64,000 nucleotides of DNA from Acidiphilium multivorum AIU301 (GCF_000202835.1 NC_015186.1:1860001-1924000), one strand, 5' to 3'. Positions 37,698 to 47,370 are shown, numbered from the stretch's first letter. Notes: a model not told the origin generated them from the sequence alone. Numbers and translations are program-made.

Positions 37698-38779
37698 TGT
37701 CCCGGCGGGCGCAACGCGGCCCCGCCTTGCGCGTCGAAGAGATGCATGTTGTCGGCCGGCACGGCGAGGTCGATCCGCTCGCCCTCGCGCCAGTGGCGCT
37801 CGTTGCGCGGCCGGCGGACGACGACTTCCTGGCCGTCCGCGGTGCGGAAATGCACCTCGATCTGCGCGCCGAGATGCTCGACCACGTCGATCACGCCGCC
37901 GATCGCCATCTCGCCGGGGGCGGCGGCGCCGGGCCGCGCATCCTCGCCGCGGAAGCCGACCAGCACGTCGTCCGGTACGGCCACGCCGGGCGGCAGCGGC
38001 GCGCGGAGCGACGGCGTGTCGATCACGTCGCGCCCGATGCCGTGGGCGGCGCGCACGAGGTTCATCCGCGGCGCGCCGATGAAGCGGGCGACGAAGGCGT
38101 TGGCCGGGCGGGCATAGATGTCGTCCGGCGTGCCCATCTGCTCGACGCGGCCGAAATTCATCACCGTGATGCGATCGCCGAGGCCCATCGCCTCTTCCTG
38201 GTCGTGGGTGACGTAGATCGTCGTCATCCCCACCTTGCGGTGGATCCGCAGCAATTCGGCGCGCATGATGGTGCGCAGCTGGGCATCGATGTTCGACAGC
38301 GGCTCGTCCATCAGCGAGACCGACGGCTCGCGCGCGATGACGCGGGCCAGGGCGACGCGCTGGCGCTGCCCGCCGGACAGCGCGCGCGGCTTGCGGTCGA
38401 GATAGGGCGCGATCTGCACGAGGTTGGCGACGAAGCCGATCCGCCGCTCGATCTCCGCGGCATCGAGGCCGCGCAGCTTCAGGCCGAGCGCGATGTTCTG
38501 CCGCACCGTCATGTGCGGATAGAGCGCGTAGTTCTGGAAGACCATGCCGACGTCGCGGCGGGCCGGCGGCAGCAGCGTCACGTCGGTGCCGCCGATCAGG
38601 ATGCGGCCGGTGCTCGGCGTCTCGAGCCCGGCGATCATGCGCAGCAGCGTCGTCTTGCCGCAGCCCGAGGGGCCGAGCAGCACCATGAACTCGCCGTCGG
38701 CGATCGCGAGGTCGACCCGCTGCAGCGCCTCGACCGCAGCAAACCGCTTGGTCACGCCCTCGATGATGATCTCTGCCAC
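37694..38779 (-). CDS. Sugar/polyol ABC transporter ATP-binding protein
   Basis: A 361-residue MalK/UgpC/SmoK-type ATPase: Walker A GPSGCGKTT (about residues 36-44), signature LSGGQRQRVALARV near 135, Walker B VSLMDEPLSNID near 155, and the switch histidine in TIYVTHDQEEAMG. A C-terminal TOBE/OB regulatory domain follows (from about 235). It powers the two permeases upstream. Confidence 0.93.
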   Translation of the reverse strand: MAEIIIEGVTKRFAAVEALQRVDLAIADGEFMVLLGPSGCGKTTLLRMIAGLETPSTGRILIGGTDVTLLPPARRDVGMVFQNYALYPHMTVRQNIALGLKLRGLDAAEIERRIGFVANLVQIAPYLDRKPRALSGGQRQRVALARVIAREPSVSLMDEPLSNIDAQLRTIMRAELLRIHRKVGMTTIYVTHDQEEAMGLGDRITVMNFGRVEQMGTPDDIYARPANAFVARFIGAPRMNLVRAAHGIGRDVIDTPSLRAPLPPGVAVPDDVLVGFRGEDARPGAAAPGEMAIGGVIDVVEHLGAQIEVHFRTADGQEVVVRRPRNERHWREGERIDLAVPADNMHLFDAQGGAALRPPGH

Positions 38780-38795
38780 GCTTGTCTCCCGCCGG

Positions 38796-39617
38796 CTACT
38801 TCACTGCGCCCAGCGTCAGGCCGCGGGCAATGTATTTGTGGATCGCGATGCCGCCGACGACGACCGGCGCGCAGATCATCACGGCGCAGGACATCACCGT
38901 CTGCCACGGGATGATGTAGCCGCCGAGGAATCCCATCATGACGACCGGCGCCGTCCGCGCATCGTTCGCGGGGGTGAGGATGAAGGCGTAGAGCAGGTCG
39001 TTCCAGGCGAAGATGCCGGCCAGGATGGCGGCGACGGTGATGCCCGGCAGCGTCAGCGGCAGGGTGATGCGCAGGAAGATGCCGAACCGGCTCATGCCGT
39101 CGAGCAGCGCCGCTTCCTCAAGTGCCACCGGAACCGCGCGGAACTGGTCGACCAGCAGCCAGACGACCAGCGGCACGACGAAGGTCTGGTAGATCAGGAT
39201 CAGCACGACCGGGTTGTTGATCAGCTGCAGGTCGGCCGCGAGAAGATAGAACGGGATCAGCACCACGACGGGGATGAGCATCCAGTTCGTCACGTACCAG
39301 AACTGGATCTGCGCGCGGCCGCGGAACTCGTAGCGGGCCAGGGCATAGGCCGCCGGCGCGCCGACCGCGAGGCCGAGCGCCACCGCGCCCACCGTCACGA
39401 TCACCGAATTGGCGAGGGCGCGCAGCATGTCGTTCTGGGTGATCGCCTTGGCATAACCGGCAAGGTCCGGCGCGAAGCGCCACGCCGGCGGCAGGCGGAA
39501 GATCAGCGATTCCGGCTTCAGCGAGGAGGCGATCATCCAGTAGAACGGAAACACGATCACCAGCGCCACGGCGAGCAGGAACAGTCCGTGCAGCAGGGTG
39601 AGGGCGCGCTGTTTCAT
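38796..39617 (-). CDS. Sugar/polyol ABC transporter permease (MalG type)
   Basis: A 273-residue, six-helix permease. The N-terminal helix begins MKQRALTLLHGLFLLAVALV. The EAA loop that docks the ATPase is at about residue 185 (EEAALLDGMSRFGIFLRITLPL). The start at 39617 lies 2 bp after the stop of the other permease. It forms the channel with the MalF-type partner. Confidence 0.92.
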   Translation of the reverse strand: MKQRALTLLHGLFLLAVALVIVFPFYWMIASSLKPESLIFRLPPAWRFAPDLAGYAKAITQNDMLRALANSVIVTVGAVALGLAVGAPAAYALARYEFRGRAQIQFWYVTNWMLIPVVVLIPFYLLAADLQLINNPVVLILIYQTFVVPLVVWLLVDQFRAVPVALEEAALLDGMSRFGIFLRITLPLTLPGITVAAILAGIFAWNDLLYAFILTPANDARTAPVVMMGFLGGYIIPWQTVMSCAVMICAPVVVGGIAIHKYIARGLTLGAVK

Positions 39618-39619
39618 CG

Positions 39620-40552
39620 CTAGCCCTCCGCCCGGTCGGAATAGAGGAATTTCACCACGGCCTGGGCGAGAAGGATGGTGAAGACGAGCGTCAGCACCGA
39701 TTCCGCCGAGGCCAGCCCGACATCGAACCCGCGGAAGGCGATGCGCTCGATCTTCAGCGAGACCATCTGCGTCGCGTTGCCGGGGCCGCCCTTCTGGATC
39801 GAGTAGATCATGTCGAAGGTCTTCACCGTGAAGATCGTCTGGAAGACGAGGCTGGCGACGATGCCCGGCCGCATGTAGGGCAGCTTGATGTGCAGGAAGC
39901 GGGCCCAGAAGCTTTCGGTCTCCAGCATCAGCGCCTCCTCGATGTCGCCGGGCACGGTGGCGAGACTGGCCGAGAGCACGAGGGCGACGAAGGGCGTCCA
40001 TTCCCAGATCTGCGTCACCGTCACCATGCCGAACGCGGCGGTGCCGCTGCCGAGCCAGTCCACCTGGCCGAGGCCGAGGCGATGGCCGAGATAGTTGACG
40101 ATGCCGAGCTGGGTGTTGAACATCAGCTGGACGAGCATGCCGACCACGCTGGGCGTGGTCGCGATCGGCACCACGAGGAGGATCTGCACGAGGCGGCGCA
40201 GCGCGGGGTTCCGGGTCTGGTCGAGCGCCAGCGCGATCGCCATGCCGAGGCCGAGCTCGACCGGCAGGGTGACGATGAGGAACTCGCCGGTCCGCCTGAG
40301 GGCGTCGAGAAAGCCGGGGGAGGTGAGCGCGTTGATGTAGTTCTCGAGCCCGGCGAAGGTCGGCGGGCCCATGCCCATCGTCCAGTTATGGAACGAGTAG
40401 TAGAGCACGAAGATCGTCGGGTAGAGGCCGACGAGCAGCAGCAGGAAGAGCGACGGCCCGACGAAGAACCACGGCTCCAGCCGCCGCGCCAGCGGCGTCT
40501 TCAACGTCGTGCTCGCGGCCGCGAGGCTTGCCGTTCCGTCCGTGTTTGCCAT
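39620..40552 (-). CDS. Sugar/polyol ABC transporter permease (MalF type)
   Basis: A 310-residue permease. A non-hydrophobic N-terminal tail (MANTDGTASLAAASTTLKTP) precedes six membrane helices (first around residues 30-52). The EAA loop EEALMLETESFWARFLHIKLPY is at about 220. ATG at 40552 is the best start; a longer frame runs upstream into the gap after the binding-protein gene. Confidence 0.92.
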   Translation of the reverse strand: MANTDGTASLAAASTTLKTPLARRLEPWFFVGPSLFLLLLVGLYPTIFVLYYSFHNWTMGMGPPTFAGLENYINALTSPGFLDALRRTGEFLIVTLPVELGLGMAIALALDQTRNPALRRLVQILLVVPIATTPSVVGMLVQLMFNTQLGIVNYLGHRLGLGQVDWLGSGTAAFGMVTVTQIWEWTPFVALVLSASLATVPGDIEEALMLETESFWARFLHIKLPYMRPGIVASLVFQTIFTVKTFDMIYSIQKGGPGNATQMVSLKIERIAFRGFDVGLASAESVLTLVFTILLAQAVVKFLYSDRAEG

Positions 40553-40634
40553 TGGTATCCGTTGCCCGTTTGCAGCGTGCGCCGCCGCGTCGCATGCGCC
40601 CCGCCGGACGGGGCGCATGGTTCGCGCCGGAAGA

Positions 40635-41984
40635 TCAGCGCTTCGGCAGGTTGACCGAATTCCAGCAACCCGTCGAGTTCATGTAGTGCTGGAGCTTGGC
40701 GTTGAGCAGCTTCAGCCCCTTCGCGACCGGGTATTTGCCGGCCTCGATTTCGGAGCCGTAATCGGAGACCAGTTCAGAGAAATACGGATAGCAGGCGATC
40801 TGCGGGCGCCAGTCGGGCACGCTGCCGTTTTCCCAGGTTTCCACCATCGGCTTCAGGTAGGGATATTTCGCATCGAGCGCCGGGTCGGTATCGGCGCTCT
40901 TGCGGGCGACCACCGCGCCGTTCTCGATCAGCGGCTGCGCCATCGCCTTGGAGGTCAGCCACTGGATGAACAGCCAGGTCGCGTTCTGCTCCTTCGCCGG
41001 AACCTGCGCGCTGACCATGTAGGCGAAGCCGCCGAAGGCCGAGTAGCGGCCATTGGGCCCCTTGGGCTCGACCGTGACGCCGAGATCGTTGCCGATCGAG
41101 GAGGCCTTGAGCGTCGGGTAGAAGGCCGACCATTCGGTGATCATCGCCAGCTGCCCCTGGCCCATCAGCTGGACGACCTGCGAGTGATCATCCGCGATGA
41201 TGCCCTTCGGCATGTATTTCACCAGCTCCTGGCGGAAGGTCTCGCCGGCGATCGCCGCCTTCGAATCCAGCGTCATCTTCTTCGCCTTGGCGTCGAAGTA
41301 ACGCCCGCCCCAGGGCCAGAGGAAGCGGGTGAAGCTGTCGGCCGTCTGCGTCTCGCCGCGGGCCGACTGCAGCGCGTAGCCGTAGAGGTTCTTCGAGGGA
41401 TCGTAGAGCTTCGCCGCGTAGTCGTTCAGCAGCTGGGTCCAGGTGGTCGGCGGGCCGGAGAAGCCGTGCTCCTTGAGGATCTTCTTGTTGTAGTAGAGCA
41501 GCCCGGCATAGGAATCGAACGGCAGGCCGATGAGCTTGCCGCCCACCGTGAAGGCATGGCGCCAGACCGGAAAGAAATCGCCGATGTCGATATCGGGATC
41601 GGCGATCGCCTTGTCGGCCAGGAAATGATCGACCGGCACGACCCAGTGGGCGCGGGTGAAGTCCACCGGCCAGACGACGTCGGTCAGGATCGCGTCGAAC
41701 TGCCTGCTGTGCGAGACGAAGTTCAGCGTCTCGGCCTTCAGCGTGTTCTCGTACGGGTAGTTCACCCATTTCACGTGGATGCCGGTTTCCTTCTCGAATT
41801 CCGGCGTCAGTTTCTCGGCGGCCTTGTAGCTCGGCCGGTCGAGCCCGACCACGGTCACCGTCATGCCCTTGTAGGGCGCGGCGGCCTGGGCGAGCGTCCA
41901 GGCATGGGCGGTCGGGGCGCTCGCGCCGAGGCCGACGAGCGCGCTCGTCGCCCCTGCCAGCGCGTATTTCAGCACTCTCTGCAT
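40635..41984 (-). CDS. Sugar/polyol ABC transporter substrate-binding protein
   Basis: A 449-residue periplasmic binding protein. The signal peptide (about residues 1-28) ends APTAHA. The mature part has the MalE/SmoE-type start (MTVTVVGLDRPSYKAAEKL..FEKETGIHVKW) and a C-terminal fold typical of family 1 solute-binding proteins. It captures the substrate, most likely a polyol given the neighbouring dehydrogenase, kinase and reductase. A copy of the 33-bp operator found before the regulator lies 38 bp upstream. Confidence 0.92.
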   Translation of the reverse strand: MQRVLKYALAGATSALVGLGASAPTAHAWTLAQAAAPYKGMTVTVVGLDRPSYKAAEKLTPEFEKETGIHVKWVNYPYENTLKAETLNFVSHSRQFDAILTDVVWPVDFTRAHWVVPVDHFLADKAIADPDIDIGDFFPVWRHAFTVGGKLIGLPFDSYAGLLYYNKKILKEHGFSGPPTTWTQLLNDYAAKLYDPSKNLYGYALQSARGETQTADSFTRFLWPWGGRYFDAKAKKMTLDSKAAIAGETFRQELVKYMPKGIIADDHSQVVQLMGQGQLAMITEWSAFYPTLKASSIGNDLGVTVEPKGPNGRYSAFGGFAYMVSAQVPAKEQNATWLFIQWLTSKAMAQPLIENGAVVARKSADTDPALDAKYPYLKPMVETWENGSVPDWRPQIACYPYFSELVSDYGSEIEAGKYPVAKGLKLLNAKLQHYMNSTGCWNSVNLPKR

Positions 41985-42021
41985 GACGTATCCTCCTTGA
42001 AGGCGGGGTTGCCGCGAAGTT

Positions 42022-42054
42022 TGATTATTTTTTCACGTATGCCCGGATTAATCA
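42022..42054 (-). promoter_or_regulatory. Operator copy 2, upstream of the transporter operon
   Basis: TGATTATTT, a 15-bp spacer and GATTAATCA. The second arm matches the perfect inverted arm at 45723-45731 in 7 of 9 positions, and the spacing is identical (24 bp start to start). Likely bound by the SorC-type regulator to control the substrate-binding protein-permease-ATPase-SDR operon. Confidence 0.6.
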
Positions 42055-42082
42055 TCGCCTGCAACCGGAATTATCCGGCCGT

Positions 42083-43102
42083 TCAGGCGTTCGGCAGGAT
42101 GAGGCTCTTGAGCGCCCCATCGGCGCAGGCGGCCTGAATCTCGAAGGCGCGGGCGCCCTCGGCCAGCGGAAACCGGTGCGTGACGATGCGCGCGACATCG
42201 ACCCGCCGTTCGGCGACGAGGCGGATGGCGCGCGGATAGACATGGCCCATGCGGCGCGAGAACTTGACGGAAAGCCCCTTGCGCCGCGCCGCCCCGGCGG
42301 CAAGCGTGTAGGAATTCCCTTCGGGAATGCCGACGAGGACGATCCGCCCGCCGATCCGCGCGACATCGGCCGCGTGCTGGAATCCCTCCGGCGCGTTGGT
42401 CGCCTCGAGCACGAGATCGACGCCGCGGCCATCGGTCCAGGCGGCGATGTCGTGCCGGTCGGCGCTGACGCGGTCGGCACCCAGCGCGCCGGCATGCGCG
42501 CGGCGATACGCCACCGGATCGATCGCCAGGATCTGCCCGACGCCGGCGAGGCGGGCGAGCGCGATCATCAGCAGACCGATCGGCCCGCAACCGATCACCG
42601 CAACCGATTCCAGCAGGCGCGGCCTCGCGAGGTCGATGGCGTGGATCGCGACGCCGAGCGGCTCCAGCATCATCGTCTCCTCGATCGTGAAATGCTGCGG
42701 CACCTTCACGACCTGGCGCGGCTCGATCGCCATGCGCTCGGCCATCGCCCCAGGATAGGGCGGCGCGCCGTTGAACACGGTGTCGGGGCAGAGGTTGATC
42801 TCGCCGCGATGGCACCATTCGCAATGGCCGCAGGGCATGGCGGGGTCGACCGCGATGAGTTCGCCCTTGGCAAGGCCGAGTTCCGGACGCGCCTCGAGCA
42901 CGCGGGCGGCGAATTCATGGCCCGGCACGAAAGGCTCGACGATGACCTGGCTGCCGATCGATCCTTCGAGGTAATAATGCAGGTCGCTGCCGCAGACACC
43001 AACGCCGGCGACCTCGACGGCAATGCGGTCGTTTCCCGGCACGGGCTCGGGCGCATCGCCGATCGTGATGTCCCGCACGCCGCGGATGTAGAGTGCCTTC
43101 AT
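42083..43102 (-). CDS. Zinc-dependent polyol (xylitol/L-iditol-type) dehydrogenase
   Basis: A 339-residue medium-chain dehydrogenase. The catalytic zinc ligands are in GVCGSDLHYY (about residue 37) and PGHEFAA. Structural-zinc cysteines lie in CGHCEWCHRGEINLC (about 92-106). The NAD-binding glycine motif GCGPIGLLM is near 168. It should oxidise a polyol to a ketose. With xylulokinase-like and DCXR-like neighbours, xylitol or another pentitol is plausible; sorbitol is the alternative. It is 12 bp after the kinase gene. Confidence 0.88.
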   Translation of the reverse strand: MKALYIRGVRDITIGDAPEPVPGNDRIAVEVAGVGVCGSDLHYYLEGSIGSQVIVEPFVPGHEFAARVLEARPELGLAKGELIAVDPAMPCGHCEWCHRGEINLCPDTVFNGAPPYPGAMAERMAIEPRQVVKVPQHFTIEETMMLEPLGVAIHAIDLARPRLLESVAVIGCGPIGLLMIALARLAGVGQILAIDPVAYRRAHAGALGADRVSADRHDIAAWTDGRGVDLVLEATNAPEGFQHAADVARIGGRIVLVGIPEGNSYTLAAGAARRKGLSVKFSRRMGHVYPRAIRLVAERRVDVARIVTHRFPLAEGARAFEIQAACADGALKSLILPNA

Positions 43103-43114
43103 CGTGGTATCCTT

Positions 43115-44605
43115 TCAGGTCAACGGGGCGGCGCCGAACGGCCGCAGCGCCGGATAGAGCCCGGCATGGGCGCGGCGCAGGCGGGCATAGAGGGCGGCGC
43201 GGCCTGCATCCGGGGTGAAGCGCGCGGTCACCGCGCCGGCCATCGCCGATGCGGCCTCGGCAAATCCGGAATACCAGCCCGCGCCGACGGCGGCGGCCAT
43301 CGCCGCGCCAAGGCTGGTGGCCTCGACCGTCGCCGATCTCAGCACCGGCACGCCATGCGCGTCGGCCAGGATCGCGCACCAGAGGTCGCTCTGCGCGCCG
43401 CCGCCGATGGCGACGATCTCGCGCGCGGCGAGCCCGGCCTCGGCCTCGATGCGCGCCATCACCCCGGCCTGCTCCAGGGCGATGCCTTCGTACAGCGCCC
43501 GCAGGAGATGCGCCCTGCCGTGATGCGGCGCGAGCCCGACGATCGCGCCGCGCGCGGCGCCGTCCCAGTGCGGCGTCATCACCCCGAGGAAATAGGGCAG
43601 GATCATCACCCCGTCCGATCCCGGCGGCAGCGCCGCCGCCGCGGGTTCGAGCTCGGCGAGCAGTGCTGCATCGCCGCCGAAGATGTCGCGCGTCAGCCAG
43701 TCGCACAGCAACGTGCCCGAACGGAGCGAGGTTTCGAGGATATAGCCCTCGCCATCCGCGGCGATCATGGTGCGGAAGCCACGCCCCACCCGGTAGCTCG
43801 CGCTCCGCATTCCGGCGACCACGGCGGTGCCGAGGTTGAGATAGGCCCGGCCCGGCTCCATCACATTCACGCCGAGACCGGCCGCCTGGCCGTCGCCGGC
43901 GCCGGCAATCACCTTCAGCCCTTCTTGCAGGCCGGTCGCGCGCGCGGCCTCGGCGGTCAGGCCGCCCAGCTTCGTGCCGGGCGGCAGCGCCGGCGCGAAC
44001 CGCGCGGCGGACAGCCCGATCGCGTCGAGCAGGTCGTCCGCGTAGCGCTTCGCCGCGAGATCATAGACGCCGAGCGGATCGGCCGATGCGGTGCTGGTCG
44101 CGAACCGGCCCGTCAGCCGCTGGACCAGATAGCCATGCACCTCGGCGAACCAGGCGCTGGCGCCGAGCCGCTCCGGCTCGCAGCGGCGCATCCAGGCCAG
44201 CTTGTAAAGCGCCGGATTGGGGTCGGGGATCTTGCCGGTGACCCGGTGCAGATGGTCGGCGCCGAGGGCCTCCGCCATCGCAGCGGCATCGCCCACCGCC
44301 CGCCCGTCGAGCCACAGGATCGCCGGCCGAACCGGCCGGAAACCGGCATCGAGCGGCGCGATCGTCTCGCGCTGGTTGGCGATCGCCAGCCCGGCGATCT
44401 CGATCCCGTCGAGCCCCGCGGCCAGTTCGGCGAGCGCCGCGCGGCAGGCCCGCCACCAGTCTTCCGGGTCCTGCTCGAACCGGCCTTCGGCATCGGGCGC
44501 GAAGGGGAGCCGGGCACGGCCGATGGCCAGCACGCTTCCCTGCCGGTCGAAGGCCAGCGCCTTGACCGCGCTGGTGCTGCAGTCAAGCCCGATCACGGCC
44601 TCCAC
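43115..44605 (-). CDS. FGGY-family sugar kinase, xylulokinase-like
   Basis: A 496-residue carbohydrate kinase. The N-terminal ATP-phosphate motif is VIGLDCSTSAVKALAFD. IAGLAIANQRETIAPLD is near residue 80. The C-terminal FGGY half has PHWDGAARGAIVGL near 340 and IVAIGGGAQSDLWCAILAD near 395, fitting xylulokinases. There is no suitable ATG. GTG at 44605 is preceded by TGGAGAA at proper spacing. It phosphorylates the ketose made by the dehydrogenase, feeding the pentose phosphate pathway. Confidence 0.88.
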   Translation of the reverse strand: MEAVIGLDCSTSAVKALAFDRQGSVLAIGRARLPFAPDAEGRFEQDPEDWWRACRAALAELAAGLDGIEIAGLAIANQRETIAPLDAGFRPVRPAILWLDGRAVGDAAAMAEALGADHLHRVTGKIPDPNPALYKLAWMRRCEPERLGASAWFAEVHGYLVQRLTGRFATSTASADPLGVYDLAAKRYADDLLDAIGLSAARFAPALPPGTKLGGLTAEAARATGLQEGLKVIAGAGDGQAAGLGVNVMEPGRAYLNLGTAVVAGMRSASYRVGRGFRTMIAADGEGYILETSLRSGTLLCDWLTRDIFGGDAALLAELEPAAAALPPGSDGVMILPYFLGVMTPHWDGAARGAIVGLAPHHGRAHLLRALYEGIALEQAGVMARIEAEAGLAAREIVAIGGGAQSDLWCAILADAHGVPVLRSATVEATSLGAAMAAAVGAGWYSGFAEAASAMAGAVTARFTPDAGRAALYARLRRAHAGLYPALRPFGAAPLT

Positions 44606-44645
44606 GGCGGTTCTCCATGTCTCGCGCGCGCGAAACGCCGGCGCG

Positions 44646-45683
44646 TCACGCCTTCGCCACCCTGCGGGACGCGCCACGCGCCGCGCCGTCGTCGTTGTCC
44701 GCCACCAGGGACGAAGCGGTCCGCTCGTCGGTAATCAGCCCGGTGATCAGCCGGCCGCGCAGCATCGCGGCGATCGCGGCCTGCTTCTCCATCCCGCCCG
44801 CCACGGCGACGACCTCGCGATCGCCGCTTTCGGCGAGATCGATGCCGATCAGCCGGTCATGCAGTTCGGTGCGGATGCGCCGCCCCCCGGCGTCGAAGAA
44901 CGAGCCCAGCGCCTCGGCCACCGCGCCGTCGCGCCGCGCCTGTTCCAGTTCCTCGGGCAGCAGCATGCCGGTCTGGCAGAGCGACGCCGTCCGCCCGATC
45001 TCGCCGATGCCCATGACATAGAGACTGGCCTCCGCCGCCACGACGAACGCCTCGGCCACGCCGCGCTGGCGCAGCAGCACCCGGCGATCGGCGCGCGACT
45101 GGGCATAGAACGGCACCGGCGGCAGATAGGCCGCCGCCCCGGTCTTTTCCGCCAGCGCGTGGATCACGTCGAACGGGTTGGCGTCGATCCGCTGCGCGAG
45201 CGCGCCGATGATGGAGACGACCTTCAGCCCCTCCCGCGGCTCGCGCGGCAGGTGTTCGACCGTCGCGGCCATGGTGCGGCCATGCCCGAACCCGACGACA
45301 CGATGCTGGCCGCGGGCGAAGGTTTCATGAAGAAACGCCGCCGCCGCGCGGCCGAGCGAGGAAATGACGCGGGACGATGCGGCGCCGCCCGCCGCGGCCG
45401 GAGCGTCGGGCAGCGCGGGAACGACCCGGCAATAGGTCAGGCCATGGCGCTCGATCAGCGTCCGCTCCAGGCCGAGGCAGCCGGCGAGATCGCCCTCGAT
45501 GAGGATCCGCACGAGGCCGCTGCGCGCGGCGCCGGCGATCAGCCGCTGCACGCGCGCCGGCGGAATGCGAAGCTGCGCGCTGATCTCCGCCTGGGTCAGG
45601 GATGCCTCGTAGTAGAGCCACGCCACCCGGGTGACGAGTTCGGTATCGTCGCCGGATGGCCGGTCGCCTCGATCTGTTACCAC
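44646..45683 (-). CDS. SorC-family transcriptional regulator
   Basis: A 345-residue regulator. An N-terminal helix-turn-helix (residues 15-50: ELVTRVAWLYYEASLTQAEI, LRIPPARVQRLI) is followed by the SorC/DeoR-type sugar-phosphate-binding domain, with VVGFGHGRTMAATVEHLP near 130 and VVAVAGGMEKQAAIAAMLRG near the end. Such proteins respond to a phosphorylated sugar. The start is probably GTG at 45683. It heads the regulator-kinase-dehydrogenase unit and has a 33-bp inverted repeat immediately upstream. Confidence 0.88.
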   Translation of the reverse strand: MVTDRGDRPSGDDTELVTRVAWLYYEASLTQAEISAQLRIPPARVQRLIAGAARSGLVRILIEGDLAGCLGLERTLIERHGLTYCRVVPALPDAPAAAGGAASSRVISSLGRAAAAFLHETFARGQHRVVGFGHGRTMAATVEHLPREPREGLKVVSIIGALAQRIDANPFDVIHALAEKTGAAAYLPPVPFYAQSRADRRVLLRQRGVAEAFVVAAEASLYVMGIGEIGRTASLCQTGMLLPEELEQARRDGAVAEALGSFFDAGGRRIRTELHDRLIGIDLAESGDREVVAVAGGMEKQAAIAAMLRGRLITGLITDERTASSLVADNDDGAARGASRRVAKA

Positions 45684-45698
45684 GTTCCCGCCTGAGAT

Positions 45699-45731
45699 TG
45701 ATTATTTCTGCTATCGATAAAAAAATAATCA
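45699..45731 (-). promoter_or_regulatory. Operator copy 1, upstream of the SorC-type regulator
   Basis: TGATTATTT and AAATAATCA form a perfect 9-bp inverted repeat around a 15-bp spacer, in an unusually AT-rich stretch directly before the regulator start. Long, widely spaced operators of this kind suit tetrameric SorC regulators. A second copy lies before the transporter operon at 42022-42054. Confidence 0.7.
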
Positions 45732-45829
45732 TACTTGCGGCGGCAGCGTCAAGACCGGGCGCGCCGCGCCGGCGGCCTCATCGCCGGACCGGCGTCGCCC
45801 TGGCATGGTGCTCGGTCGCGGATGAGTGG

Positions 45830-46270
45830 CTACGGCGCACGCCGCGGCACCACCAGCCGGGCGAGCAGGATCTGCACCACCTCGCCGTTCTGGTTCAGCG
45901 TTTCCGACCGCATCACCACCCGCCCGCGATCGGGGCGCGAGGCGGAGGGGGTCATCTCCACGACGTCGGTAACCACGCGCAGCACATCGCCCGGCCGCGT
46001 CGGCCGGGGCCAGGAGATATCGTTCCCGGCGCCGATCAGCCCGCCGGCGATCGGCACGCTCTCCACCAGCAGCCGCATCGTCACCGCCGCCGTGTGCCAG
46101 CCCGAGGCGGCGAGCCCGCCGAACAGCGTCGTCCGCGCCGCCGCATCGTCGAGATGGAAGGGCTGCGGATCGTATCGCGCGGCGAACTCCCGGATCGCCG
46201 CCGCATCGAGCGTCGTCGTGCCGCTTTCGAAGCGGGTGCCCACCGCCAGATCGTCGAAGAACAGGCTCAT
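45830..46270 (-). CDS. MaoC-like hot-dog dehydratase
   Basis: A 146-residue single hot-dog domain. It has the (R)-hydratase signature [16 protein letters not shown] (about residues 33-48), with Asp and His of the catalytic pair, and [14 protein letters not shown] following. It probably hydrates or dehydrates an acyl-CoA. It overlaps hrcA by four bases (ATGA), an odd pairing. Confidence 0.87.
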   Translation of the reverse strand: MSLFFDDLAVGTRFESGTTTLDAAAIREFAARYDPQPFHLDDAAARTTLFGGLAASGWHTAAVTMRLLVESVPIAGGLIGAGNDISWPRPTRPGDVLRVVTDVVEMTPSASRPDRGRVVMRSETLNQNGEVVQILLARLVVPRRAP

Positions 46271-47370
46271 CCGAGCAGCCGCCCGATCACCCGCGCGGTG
46301 TAATCCACCACGGGAATGATGCGCCCGTAATTGATCCGCGTCGGCCCGATCACGCCGATCGCGCCCACGATCCGGTCATCGCGCGAGCGCGCCGGGGCAA
46401 CCACCATCGACATGCCGGAGGCGCCGAACAGCCCGCTTTCGGCGCCGATGAAGATGCGCACGCCTTCCGAGCGCTCGGCCAGTTCGAGCAGCTTCAGCAT
46501 CGTCTCCTGCGCCTCCAGCCGCTCGAAGAGCTGCTGCACCGAGGCGAGTTTTTCCAGTTGGTCGACATCGGCGAGCAGCCGCGCCTGGCCGCGCACGATC
46601 AGCGAACCGCCCCTGCCCTCGTCCGACCAGGTCGCGAGACCGGCCTCGACGATGCCGGCGGCGAGATCGTCCAGCGCCGAGCGGTCCGCCCTCATGTCGT
46701 CGGCCACGCGAACGCGCAGCTCGCCGAGCGACAGGCCGGAGAGCTGGGCATTGAGGTAGTTGCTCGCCTCCTGCAGCGCCGAGGGCGGCACGCCGGGCGG
46801 CGTCTCGATCACCCGGTTCTCGACCTGGCCATCCGCCGAGACCAGCACGACGAGGGCGCGGCCGGAACTCAGCGGCACGAATTCGATATGCTTGACCGCC
46901 CCTTCCGATTTCGGCGCCAGCACGATCCCGGCCGCCTGCGACAGGCCCGAGAGCAGGGCGGAGGCCTCGGTGAGCGTGTCCTGGATCGACCGGCCGGACT
47001 GGGCGAGCGCCGCCTCGATCCGCTCGCGCTCCTCGTCCGACAACTCGCCGAAATGCAGCAAACCGTCGACGAAGAGGCGCAAGCCCCGCTCGGTCGGCAG
47101 CCGTCCGGCCGAGATATGCGGCGAGAACAGCAGCCCGGCATCGGTCAGGTCCGCCATGACGTTGCGGATCGTCGCCGGCGACAGGCCCATCGGCAGCAGG
47201 CGCGAGAGCGTGCGGCTGCCCACCGGCTCGCCGGTCTCGACATATTGCTCGACGATTTCACGCAGCACCGCGGCGGAGCGTTCATCAAGCCCCGGCGGCA
47301 GCCGCACCGGCCCGACCGCCGGCTTTGGCCGACCGGCGCGGGCGGAGGAACGCTTGGATGTCTGGTCCAT
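46267..47370 (-). CDS. hrcA: Heat-inducible transcription repressor HrcA
   Basis: A 367-residue repressor. The winged-helix N-terminus has [19 protein letters not shown] (about residues 38-56), [19 protein letters not shown] and [22 protein letters not shown]-like central domain and a C-terminal [19 protein letters not shown] follow. HrcA binds CIRCE elements, usually at groESL, and is controlled by GroEL. No CIRCE site was seen in this window, so its targets lie elsewhere. Start at 47370; divergent from rph. Confidence 0.95.
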   Translation of the reverse strand: MDQTSKRSSARAGRPKPAVGPVRLPPGLDERSAAVLREIVEQYVETGEPVGSRTLSRLLPMGLSPATIRNVMADLTDAGLLFSPHISAGRLPTERGLRLFVDGLLHFGELSDEERERIEAALAQSGRSIQDTLTEASALLSGLSQAAGIVLAPKSEGAVKHIEFVPLSSGRALVVLVSADGQVENRVIETPPGVPPSALQEASNYLNAQLSGLSLGELRVRVADDMRADRSALDDLAAGIVEAGLATWSDEGRGGSLIVRGQARLLADVDQLEKLASVQQLFERLEAQETMLKLLELAERSEGVRIFIGAESGLFGASGMSMVVAPARSRDDRIVGAIGVIGPTRINYGRIIPVVDYTARVIGRLLG

